A stretch of DNA of 64,000 bases. Origin: Acidovorax sp. NO-1 (lineage in GTDB: Bacteria; Pseudomonadota; Gammaproteobacteria; Burkholderiales; Burkholderiaceae_C). A program made the position numbers and the translations under genes. Positions 28,001 through 34,682 of this stretch are shown in pieces. The first letter of the stretch is position 1. Every line of letters starts with the position of its first letter. Where the stretch lies: the NCBI RefSeq assembly GCF_000238595.1, contig NZ_AGTS01000071.1, forward strand, positions 98,628-162,627, in the 5' to 3' direction. The notes below the pieces were generated by a model. That model saw nothing but the letters and a program-made list of their open reading frames with translations. It ran no database searches and had not been told where the DNA came from.

Positions 28001-29141
28001 CCGCGTGGTGGACGAGCACGGCCGCCAGCTGGGCCATGGCCGCAACCTGGGCGCGCTCAAGGCCGAATGGGGCGCCAAGGCGCGCGGGGCGTTCCAGGCG
28101 CTGGCAGGGCTCAAGCTCGGTGGCGGGGCAGCAGAGAGTGAAAAAAATGAGTCAAAAATGCCTCCAGCGCTTGATGGTAAAGCGCAAGCAGCTACCAAAT
28201 CAGGAGTAAAGGGGGCAGCGCCCGCCACCGCGAAACCTGCGAGCGTCACCCCATCGACCCCCGCAGGCCAGCGCTACACCACCTGGACGTTTGGCGAGCT
28301 TCCCGAGCTGATGGAGATCAAAAAGGCCGGGCAGACGCTGATCGGCTTCCCGGCGCTCATCGACGGGGGCGACGCCGTGACCATCGAGGTTTTTGACGAG
28401 CCCGAAGTCGCCGCCGCCAAACACCGCGCGGGCCTGCGCCGCCTGTTTGCGCTGCAGATCAAGGACGCGCTCAAATACCTCGAAAAGAACATCCCCGACC
28501 TGCAGAAGATGGCCGTGGCTTACATGCAAGTCGGGCGGTCGCCTGACGGGACAGGCGGTGGCACCCAGGAAGAGCTGCGCACCCAGATCATCGACGTTGC
28601 GCTGGACCGGGCCTTTTTGCTCGACCCGCTGCCCACCGACGAAGTCGCCTTCAAACGCCGCGTAGAAGAGGGCCGGGGCCGCCTCACGCTGATCGCCAAC
28701 GAGGTCGCCCGCCTGGCCGCCACCATCCTCACCGAATACGCAGCCGCCGCCCGCAAGATCAAGGACACCAAGAACGCGCCCGAAGCCACGGCCGACGCGC
28801 AGCAGCAGCTACAACGCCTGGTGCCCAAGAACTTCATTGCCGTGGCCCCGTGGGCGCAACTGGCCCACTACGCCCGCTACCTCAAGGCCATCACGCTGCG
28901 GCTGGATAAATACCGCGCCGACCCCGCCCGCGACGCCGCCAAACTGGCCGAACTGCGCCCGCAAGAGCAGCGCTACTGGCGCCTGGTGGCCGAGCGCAAG
29001 GGCGCCGTGGATGCACGCATGCAGGAGCTGCGCTGGCTGCTGGAAGAGCTGCGCGTGAGCTTCTTTGCGCAGGAGCTGCGCACGCCCCAGCCGGTAAGCG
29101 TGAAGCGGCTGGACAAGCTGTGGGCGCAGCTCAATTCCTAG
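25065..29141 (+). CDS. hrpA: ATP-dependent DEAH-box RNA helicase HrpA
   Basis: The 1358-residue helicase has Walker A GETGSGKTTQLPK near 42, the DEAH box IIDEAHERSLNIDF near 146, TSATID, GRTFPVEQRYR, and motif VI QRAGRCGRVANG near 345. The ratchet, OB and long C-terminal HrpA domains follow. E. coli HrpA rescues stalled, colliding ribosomes. Two low-complexity inserts stand out: an Ala/Pro/Gln stretch near residues 530-565, and another near 1020-1060 that contains a family A repeat read in frame. The likely start is TTG; the first ATG (25146) would cut into the helicase core just before Walker A. The last codons overlap one arm of a long inverted repeat. Confidence 0.94.
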   Translation: MTASTVPTPLHIEFPESLPVSARRDEIMEAIARHQVVIVCGETGSGKTTQLPKIALALGRGKCNAKPGQKGQLIGHTQPRRIAASSVAKRIAEELKTPLGDVVGFKVRFQDRLSGDASVKLMTDGILLAETQTDPLLKAYDTIIIDEAHERSLNIDFLLGYIRQILPRRPDLKVIVTSATIDADRFAKHFESAKGPAPIIYVSGRTFPVEQRYRAFEESRDYGLNEAIADGVDELWQGNAAGDILVFLPGEREIREAADHLRKHLSHQPVMRNAEVLPLFARLSQAEQDRIFDGHTGRRIVLATNVAETSLTVPGIRYVIDAGTARVKRYSFRSKVEQLLVEPVSQAAANQRAGRCGRVANGICIRLYDEAGFNGRPRFTDPEILRSSLAGVILRMKSLHLGDVTQFPFIEAPSGRAIADGYQLLAELGAVDDANELTPMGVELSRLPLDPRVGRMIIEARDRKALDEVLIIASALSVQDVRDRPMEAQQQADQAHAKFDDDKSEFSGYLKLWKWINEARGGAPSLPSARAQKAMAAQKAPSQAYLPVAQRSGGGSPAAAPAVPVAVPAATHKLSNRQYEQLLRQNFISIRRLREWRDIHTQLLTVVTEHKWQINTQPASYEQLHLSMLAGLLGNVGAKSDEEDWYLGARGIKFYKHPGAHLNKKPGRWIVASELVETTRLFGRGIAAIEPQWLEQIGGHVLKKQLLDPHWEKKSAEVVALERATLYGIVVYNNRRVNFGKVDPHAAREVFIREALVGGNWETKLPFLAANQKMIAKVEELEHKSRRQDVLVDDELIYAFYDQQLPPEVCSGHSFEAWYREESKKQPDLLKLTREELMRHEASGITTNAFPRTVRLGGVDCAASYLHEPGDARDGITVTIPLFVLNQVSDERCEWLVPGMLKDKIQALLKSLPQRPRSRFVPLPESATRLAALLGAPERFGTGSLTDVLLKQVRDETSLDVKRADFKLDMLSPHLFMNFRVVDEHGRQLGHGRNLGALKAEWGAKARGAFQALAGLKLGGGAAESEKNESKMPPALDGKAQAATKSGVKGAAPATAKPASVTPSTPAGQRYTTWTFGELPELMEIKKAGQTLIGFPALIDGGDAVTIEVFDEPEVAAAKHRAGLRRLFALQIKDALKYLEKNIPDLQKMAVAYMQVGRSPDGTGGGTQEELRTQIIDVALDRAFLLDPLPTDEVAFKRRVEEGRGRLTLIANEVARLAATILTEYAAAARKIKDTKNAPEATADAQQQLQRLVPKNFIAVAPWAQLAHYARYLKAITLRLDKYRADPARDAAKLAELRPQEQRYWRLVAERKGAVDARMQELRWLLEELRVSFFAQELRTPQPVSVKRLDKLWAQLNS
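28141..28206 (-). repeat. Dispersed hairpin repeat, family A, copy 5, inside hrpA
   Basis: This is a reverse-orientation copy (AAAAATGCCTCCAGCGC, TTGATGGTAAAGCGC, AAGCAGCTACC) within the hrpA reading frame. It contributes about 22 residues (SKMPPALDGKAQAATKSG) to a Lys/Ala linker without breaking the frame. It is AT-richer than the surrounding coding DNA. Confidence 0.85.
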
Positions 29142-29304
29142 GAGTCTGCGCGGCAGAAGGAGCATCGGCTGCAACGTGCGATAAACCGGTCTCGCGCAGT
29201 ACTACCGCCTGCGCCCAGGGGCCCACCCTGGGCTTGTCGGTAGCACCACGCGATCCTCTGTTTTCGCGCGTTTCGCTTCGATGCCTTCTGCCGCGCAGAC
29301 TCCT
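29140..29304. repeat. Nested 165-bp palindromic element between hrpA and the acyl-CoA dehydrogenase gene
   Basis: The outer arms are a perfect 21-bp inverted repeat: 29140-29160 (AGGAGTCTGCGCGG...) pairs with 29284-29304 (...CCGCGCAGACTCCT). Next inward are partly complementary GCATCG/CGATGC stretches. At the centre, CTACCG...GCCCAGGG (29202-29220) pairs with CCCTGGGC...CGGTAG (29226-29243) around a 5-base loop. The element begins within the hrpA stop codon. It has no coding capacity I trust and no T-run after either arm, so it is not a simple terminator. A miniature mobile element or a structured RNA region are the main options. Confidence 0.8.
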
Positions 29305-29368
29305 GGCGCGCGGCGGGCGTCACGCAGCGGACATGCCATTGCGGTGACTCCCACCCATAATTTGCCGC

Positions 29369-31225
29369 ATGACCACCCTACGCTCCACCCTCGAATTCCT
29401 TCTGTATGGCTGGCTGCAGGCCGAAAAGCTGCAGGAACGCAGCCGCTTTGCCGACCACTCGCGCGACACGTTTGACGCCGTGCTCGACACCTGCGAGCGC
29501 ATTGCGCGCGAGAAATACGCCCCCTTCAACCGCACGGTGGACACACAGGAGCCGCACTTTGATGGCGAGAGGGTCACGCTGCCGCAGTGCACGCACGATG
29601 CACAAAAGGCCTATGCCGCCTCGGGCATGCTCAGCGCCGCGCAGGACTACGAAATTGGCGGCATGCAGCTGCCCTATACGGTAGAGGCGGCGGCCAACAG
29701 TTTTTTTGCCGTGGCGTCCATCAGCATGGGCTCGGGCCTGCTCACGGTGGGCAATGCCAATCTGCTCATGGTGCACGGCACCGAGGCGCAGCAGAGGGTG
29801 TTTGCGCTCAACGAGTTCTCCGGCCGCTTCTCGGGCACCATGTGCCTGTCGGAGCCGCAGGCAGGCTCGTCACTCAGCGATGTGGCCACGCGCGCTGTGC
29901 CCGATGGCGAGGGCTTTGAGAATGACCCGCTGGGCCCGCGCTATCGCCTCAAGGGCAACAAGATGTGGATCTCGGCCGGCGAACACGAGCTGACCGAGAA
30001 CATCATCCACCTGGTGCTCGCCAAGATCCCGGGCCCCGACGGCAAGCTGGTGCCCGGCACCAAAGGCATCTCGCTGTTCATCGTGCCCAAGAAGCTGGTG
30101 GACACCGACGGCAACCTGACCGGCGTGCGCAACGACGTGGCGCTGGCAGGCCTGAACCACAAGCTGGGCTGGCGCGGCACCACCAACACGCTGCTCAACT
30201 TTGGCGAGGGCAAGTACCCGGTCGATGGTGAGGCGGGCGCCGTGGGATACCTCGTGGGTCAGCCCGGCAAGGGCCTGCACTGCATGTTCCATATGATGAA
30301 CGAGGCGCGCATCGGCATCGGCATGGCCGCCACCATGCTGGGTCTGGCGGGCTATTACGTCAGCCTGGACTACGCCAGAAACCGCCCCCAGGGTCGCCCG
30401 GTGCAGGGCCCCAAGGATGGCGCTGCCGCCGTGGTCAAGGACGCCGCCCAGCCCCAGGTGCGCATCATCGAACACGCCGACGTCAAGCGCATGCTGCTGG
30501 CGCAAAAGTCGTACGGCGAGGGTGCCCTGGCGCTCAACCTGTTCTGCGCCCGCCTGGTGGACGAGCAGGCCACGGGTGACGCCGCCGCGGCCGACGAAGC
30601 CCGGCTGCTGCTGGAGGTGCTCACGCCCATTGCCAAGAGCTGGCCCAGCGAGTGGTGCCTGGAGGCCAACAGCCTGGCCATCCAGATCCACGGCGGCTAT
30701 GGCTACACGCGCGACTTCCCGGTGGAACAGTACTGGCGCGACAACCGACTGAACATGATCCACGAGGGCACGCACGGCATCCAGGCCATGGACCTGCTGG
30801 GCCGCAAGGTGCTGATGGAAAGCGGGCGCGGTCTCACGCTGCTGGCCGGGCGCATCAACGCCACCATCGAGCGCGCCATCCAGGTGCCCGCGCTGGCCGC
30901 CCATGCCAACGCGCTGGGCAAGGCGCTGCAGCAGGTGGGTGCGGCCACCAAGGCCGCCTGGGCCACGGGCCAGCCCGCCGACGCGTTGGCCAACGCCGTG
31001 CCGTACATGCAGGCCTTTGGCCACACGGTGCTCGCCTGGGTGTGGCTCGACGTGGCGCTTTCCACCCTGCAGGCCGATGCCGCACTGGCGAAGCCCGCCA
31101 GCGTGGGCCGCATGGGCGCCATGCAGTTTTTCTTTAACTACGAGCTGCCCAAGATCGGCGCCTGGCTGCAGGTGGTGAGCACGCGCGACGCCACTTGCGC
31201 GGCCTTCCCGGAAGAGGCGTTCTGA
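29369..31225 (+). CDS. Acyl-CoA dehydrogenase (long, DmdC/AcdB-like form)
   Basis: The 618-residue flavoprotein belongs to the ~600-residue acyl-CoA dehydrogenase group: MCLSEPQAGSSLSDV (flavin/substrate contact near 165), KMWISAGEHELTENI, a 'MNEARIGIGMAA' helix and MIHEGTHGIQAMDLLGRKV, which should hold the catalytic Glu near 465. It oxidises an acyl-CoA to the 2-enoyl-CoA, with electrons going to ETF. The chain-length preference is unknown; DmdC relatives act on methylmercaptopropionyl-CoA. It is the first of a rightward run of lipid-metabolism genes and overlaps the next gene by one base (TGATG). Confidence 0.9.
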   Translation: MTTLRSTLEFLLYGWLQAEKLQERSRFADHSRDTFDAVLDTCERIAREKYAPFNRTVDTQEPHFDGERVTLPQCTHDAQKAYAASGMLSAAQDYEIGGMQLPYTVEAAANSFFAVASISMGSGLLTVGNANLLMVHGTEAQQRVFALNEFSGRFSGTMCLSEPQAGSSLSDVATRAVPDGEGFENDPLGPRYRLKGNKMWISAGEHELTENIIHLVLAKIPGPDGKLVPGTKGISLFIVPKKLVDTDGNLTGVRNDVALAGLNHKLGWRGTTNTLLNFGEGKYPVDGEAGAVGYLVGQPGKGLHCMFHMMNEARIGIGMAATMLGLAGYYVSLDYARNRPQGRPVQGPKDGAAAVVKDAAQPQVRIIEHADVKRMLLAQKSYGEGALALNLFCARLVDEQATGDAAAADEARLLLEVLTPIAKSWPSEWCLEANSLAIQIHGGYGYTRDFPVEQYWRDNRLNMIHEGTHGIQAMDLLGRKVLMESGRGLTLLAGRINATIERAIQVPALAAHANALGKALQQVGAATKAAWATGQPADALANAVPYMQAFGHTVLAWVWLDVALSTLQADAALAKPASVGRMGAMQFFFNYELPKIGAWLQVVSTRDATCAAFPEEAF

Positions 31226-31434
31226 TGGCTGCGCTTCAAACGCTGCAGCGCCTGCATCGGCTGATCTGGGTACTGATCTACGGCGGCCTGCTTACGCTGA
31301 TCCTGGGCATTGCCACGGCGCGCACCGACGATGCGCTGGGCTGGGTCCTCATCGTGGGCGGCGGGCTGGTGGCCGCACTGGGTGTGGTGCTGATTGCGGT
31401 GCGGGCCCGGTTGCACACCGACGCCCGACCGTAG
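31225..31434 (+). CDS. Small two-span membrane protein
   Basis: This 69-residue protein has two hydrophobic helices (LIWVLIYGGLLTLILGIA and WVLIVGGGLVAALGVVLIAV) and a short basic tail (RARLHTDARP). The start codon shares its A with the stop of the upstream dehydrogenase, so translation is coupled. The family is not recognised. Spacing and codon use support it being real. Confidence 0.75.
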   Translation: MAALQTLQRLHRLIWVLIYGGLLTLILGIATARTDDALGWVLIVGGGLVAALGVVLIAVRARLHTDARP

Positions 31435-31550
31435 TCGCCTGCCGGACACCCCGGCGACACAAAGCGCCGCATCGCACCGCACAATCATCCAGCGCGGGGG
31501 GCCAGCCCCCGCCATCAATTCGACCCCAAGAACCGAAGGAGACTTTCACC

Positions 31551-32342
31551 ATGACCCGCACCATCCAACAACTGTTTGACCTCACCGGCAAGACCGCGCT
31601 GGTCACCGGCGGCTCGCGCGGCCTGGGCCTGCAGCTGGCGCACGCGCTCGGCGAGGCGGGCGCAAAGATCATGCTCAGCTCGCGCAAGGCCTCCGACCTG
31701 GAGGAGGCCGCAGCTGACCTGCAGGCCGCGGGCATCGATGCACGCTGGATTGCAGCCGACTGCGCCAAGGAAGAAGACATTCGCCGTTTGGCCGATGAAA
31801 CCCTGGAGCGCATGGGCAATGTGGACATCCTGGTCAACAACGCGGGCGCGGCTTGGGGCGCCCCGGCAGAAGACCACCCGGTGGACGCCTGGGACAAGGT
31901 GATGAACCTCAACGTGCGCGGCTATTTCATCCTGAGTCAGCACATTGCCAAGCACAGCATGATCGCGCGCCGCACCGGCAGCATCATCAACGTGGCGTCC
32001 ATCGCCGGGCTGGGTGGCAACCCCAAGGGCATGAATACCATTGCTTACAACACCTCCAAGGGCGCGGTGATCAACTTCACCCGTGCACTGGCGGCCGAAT
32101 GGGGCAAGTACAACATCCGCGTCAACGCCATCTGCCCGGGCTTCTTCCCCAGCAAGATGACGGTGGGTACGCTCAAGGCCATGGGCGAAGAGGCGCTGGC
32201 TGCGCACGCCCCGCTGGGCCGCCTGGGCGATGATGAGGATCTGAAGGGCCTGTGCGCGCTCTACGCGTCGGATGCAGGCAAGCACATCACCGGCCAGTGG
32301 CTGGCGGTGGATGGCGGGGTGAGTATCGTCACGGGAGGGTAG
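31551..32342 (+). CDS. Short-chain dehydrogenase/reductase
   Basis: The 263-residue classical SDR has the cofactor motif TGGSRGLGLQLA near 17, NNAG near 95, and the catalytic set with Ser in NVASIAGLGG and YNTSK near 165. It ends like the gluconate-5-dehydrogenase/FabG-like branch (GQWLAVDGGVSIVTGG). It likely interconverts a hydroxyl and a keto group using NAD(P)(H); in this lipid gene run a 3-hydroxyacyl substrate is plausible but inferred. The start is preceded by GAAGGAG. Confidence 0.9.
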   Translation: MTRTIQQLFDLTGKTALVTGGSRGLGLQLAHALGEAGAKIMLSSRKASDLEEAAADLQAAGIDARWIAADCAKEEDIRRLADETLERMGNVDILVNNAGAAWGAPAEDHPVDAWDKVMNLNVRGYFILSQHIAKHSMIARRTGSIINVASIAGLGGNPKGMNTIAYNTSKGAVINFTRALAAEWGKYNIRVNAICPGFFPSKMTVGTLKAMGEEALAAHAPLGRLGDDEDLKGLCALYASDAGKHITGQWLAVDGGVSIVTGG

Positions 32343-32352
32343 GCAGGGTACA

Positions 32353-32470
32353 TCCCCCTGAGGCGCTTCGCGCCTTCCCCCTTCTCTCGGCTTCGCCGGG
32401 AAGGAGGACGACGCAATCGCTGCGGGGCGGCCCTTGCTCTGCTGCCCCGGTCTGGGCCGCGCCAGTTTTT
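32353..32470 (+). repeat. GC-rich post-stop repeat, family B, copy 2
   Basis: It begins 11 bases after the SDR stop with CCCCCTGAGGCGCTTCGCGC, then CTTCCCCC, GCTGCGGGGCGGCCCTTGCT and, at the end, TGGGCCGCGCCAGTTTT. This is the longest match to copy 3. Confidence 0.8.
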
Positions 32471-32495
32471 GAGGTTTGTGTTCTGAGGAAATCCC

Positions 32496-32927
32496 TTGAA
32501 AAGTTTCGGTGTCGAAATCCCCTTTGTCAGCCACCTCGGCTTCACCCTGCACCGCATGGAGGGCGGCGAGTCCGAGCTGCATTACGAGGCCAGGCCCGAG
32601 CACCTCAATTCTTTTGATGTGACCCACGGCGGCGCGTCGATGACGCTGCTGGATGTGACCATGGCCACGGCAGCGCGCAGCGAGACGCCCGACATGGGCG
32701 TGGTCACCATCGAGATGAAGACCAGCTTCATGCAGCCTGCACGCGGGCCGCTGGTGGCCAAGGGGCGGCTCATTCACCGCACGGCCACCATGGCGTTTAC
32801 CGAGGGCACGGTGTACGACGCACAAGGCAAGGTGTGCTGCCATGCCACCGGCACGTTCAAGTACGTGCGGCGTCTGCCGGTGGATGGCCGCAGCGCCAAC
32901 GGACTCAAGGTGATTTCCACCGACTGA
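32496..32927 (+). CDS. PaaI-type hotdog acyl-CoA thioesterase
   Basis: The 143-residue single hotdog domain has the PaaI/YbgC-like stretch FDVTHGGASMTLLDVTMATAA, with the helix and HGG motif that hold the acyl-CoA, and METSFMQPARG-like strands (MKTSFMQPARGPL). It probably releases free acid from an acyl-CoA. The start is TTG, chosen because GAGGAAATCCC sits directly upstream at ideal spacing and no in-frame ATG fits. It lies between two lipid-metabolism genes, separated by a family B and a family A repeat. Confidence 0.88.
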   Translation: MKSFGVEIPFVSHLGFTLHRMEGGESELHYEARPEHLNSFDVTHGGASMTLLDVTMATAARSETPDMGVVTIEMKTSFMQPARGPLVAKGRLIHRTATMAFTEGTVYDAQGKVCCHATGTFKYVRRLPVDGRSANGLKVISTD

Positions 32928-32938
32928 CCCGGATTTAT

Positions 32939-33003
32939 CAAGTCAAATTGGCCTCTGGCGCTTTATCCATAAGCGCGAGCAGCTATGTAATCAATAGCAA
33001 AAT
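32939..33003 (-). repeat. Dispersed hairpin repeat, family A, copy 6
   Basis: It is a near-consensus reverse copy: AAATTGGCCTCTGGCGC, TTTATCCATAAGCGC and GAGCAGCTATG. It fills the spacer between the thioesterase and the CurA-type gene. Confidence 0.9.
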
Positions 33004-33024
33004 ACATCATTGAAGGAGCCTTTC

Positions 33025-34041
33025 ATGCCCCGCAACCAACAAATCGTTCTCGACAACCGCCCCCAGGGCGAAGCCGTGGCCAGCAATTTCAGGCTGATGG
33101 CCGTGGACACCCCCGCGCTGAAAGACGGCGAGGTGCTGGTGCGCCACCACTACCTGAGCCTGGACCCCTACATGCGCGGCCGCATGAACGAGAGCAAGAG
33201 CTACGCGGCATCGCAGGGCCTGGGCGAGGTCATGATCGGCGGCACCGTGGGCGAGGTGGTCGAGAGCCGCAACCCGAAGTACGCCGTGGGTGACAAGGTG
33301 GTGGGCATGGGCGGCTGGCAGGAATACAGCGTGGTCGACGGCAATGCCGTGGGCGCGCTGCGCAAGGTTGATACCACCCATGTGCCACTGTCGCACTACC
33401 TGGGTGCCGTGGGCATGCCCGGCGTGACGGCCTGGTACGGCCTGGTCAAGATCATTGCGCCCAAGGCGGGCGAAACCGTGGTGGTGAGCGCCGCCACCGG
33501 CGCCGTGGGCAGCGCCTTTGCCGCCCTGGCCAAGGCGCGCGGCTGCCGCGTGGTGGGTATTGCGGGCGGGCCGGACAAGTGCAAGTACGCTGTGGAAGAA
33601 CTGGGCTTTGATGCGTGCGTTGACCACCGTGAACACGGCGACCTCAAGTCCATGTCAAGGGCCCTGAAGGAAGCGTGCCCCAGCGGCATCGACGGCTACT
33701 TTGAAAACGTGGGCGGCTACATCCTCGACGCCGTGCTGCTGCGCGCCAACGCCTTTGCCCGCGTGGCCGTGTGTGGAATGATCGCCGGCTACGACGGCCA
33801 GCCGCTGCCGCTGCAAAACCCGGCGCTCATCCTCATCAACCGCATGAAGGTCGAAGGCTTCATCGTGAGCGAGCACATGGAAGTCTGGCCCGAGGCCTTG
33901 AAGGAACTGGGCACGCTGGTGGGCACCGGCAAGCTGCGCCCGCGCGAGACGGTGGCCGAGGGCATTGCCGCCGCGCCTGAAGCCTTCCTGGGCCTGCTCA
34001 AGGGCAAGAACTTCGGCAAGCAGCTCGTCAAGCTGGTATGA
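33025..34041 (+). CDS. NADP-dependent zinc-free oxidoreductase, CurA/leukotriene-dehydrogenase type
   Basis: The 338-residue medium-chain reductase lacks the zinc ligands of alcohol dehydrogenases. It has YLSLDPYMRGRMNESKSYA near residue 40, which is typical of the leukotriene-B4-dehydrogenase/CurA branch, and the cofactor motif SAATGAVGSAFAALAK near 160. Members reduce the C=C bond of alpha,beta-unsaturated ketones or aldehydes with NADPH. AAGGAG before the ATG supports the start. The neighbours suggest a role in clearing enone products of lipid or xenobiotic metabolism (inferred). Confidence 0.92.
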   Translation: MPRNQQIVLDNRPQGEAVASNFRLMAVDTPALKDGEVLVRHHYLSLDPYMRGRMNESKSYAASQGLGEVMIGGTVGEVVESRNPKYAVGDKVVGMGGWQEYSVVDGNAVGALRKVDTTHVPLSHYLGAVGMPGVTAWYGLVKIIAPKAGETVVVSAATGAVGSAFAALAKARGCRVVGIAGGPDKCKYAVEELGFDACVDHREHGDLKSMSRALKEACPSGIDGYFENVGGYILDAVLLRANAFARVAVCGMIAGYDGQPLPLQNPALILINRMKVEGFIVSEHMEVWPEALKELGTLVGTGKLRPRETVAEGIAAAPEAFLGLLKGKNFGKQLVKLV

Positions 34042-34043
34042 GG

Positions 34044-34176
34044 CCCCCCCTGAGCCGCTTCGCGCCTTCCCCCCAGGGGGGACGCCGCCCGTCCAAGGAG
34101 CGGGGGCGACATGGATGTGTCGCGGCGGCCCTCGCACGGCGGCCCTCGCTTGGGCCGCGCCAGTTGCGCAAAACTT
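34044..34176 (+). repeat. GC-rich post-stop repeat, family B, copy 3
   Basis: It begins two bases after the oxidoreductase stop with CCCCCCTGAGCCGCTTCGCG, then CCTTCCCCCCAGGGGGGACG, an internal inverted repeat. It ends with GCGGCCCTCGCTTGGGCCG and CGCCAGTTGCG. Confidence 0.8.
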
Positions 34177-34206
34177 GTTCCCTGGAGCGCAGCGGGGACC
34201 GCAACA

Positions 34207-34656
34207 ATGAAGCTGGGTTGGGTCTGGGCCCGCTTCGATGACCTGGGCGTGCACGCGCTGCACGACGCGCTCGCGCTGCGCTGCAAGGTGTTCATCCTGG
34301 AGCAGGGCCCCTACCAGGACCCGGACGCGGCCGACAAGCAGTCGTACCACCTGCTGGGGTACGACGAGTCGGGCGTGCTGCAAGCCTGCCTGCGGGTGGT
34401 GGACCCGGGGGTGAACTATCCCGAGCCTTCGATTGGCCGCGTGGTTATCGCCAGGGAGGCCCGCGGCAACGGAACCGGCCGGGCGTTGATGGCCGAGGGC
34501 ATTGCCCGCTGCAGCCAGGCCTGGCCGGGGCGGGGCATCCGCATCAGCGCGCAGGCGCATCTGCAGGCTTTTTACGGCAGCCTCGGCTTCGTGGCTGTCT
34601 CTGACGAATACCTGGAAGACGACATCCCCCATCTCGAGATGCTGAGAAGCGCGTGA
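34207..34656 (+). CDS. ElaA-like GNAT acetyltransferase
   Basis: The 149-residue protein matches the ElaA branch of GNAT enzymes: FDDLGVHALHDALALRCKVF, LEQGPYQDPDAADKQSYHLL, and the acetyl-CoA loop VIAREARGNGTGRALM near 85. It should acetylate an amine with acetyl-CoA; no substrate is established for ElaA. The ATG after the family B repeat is the natural start. It ends 26 bp before aidB. Confidence 0.9.
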   Translation: MKLGWVWARFDDLGVHALHDALALRCKVFILEQGPYQDPDAADKQSYHLLGYDESGVLQACLRVVDPGVNYPEPSIGRVVIAREARGNGTGRALMAEGIARCSQAWPGRGIRISAQAHLQAFYGSLGFVAVSDEYLEDDIPHLEMLRSA

Positions 34657-34682
34657 CCCGGTACACGCCGCAAGGAGCTGCC

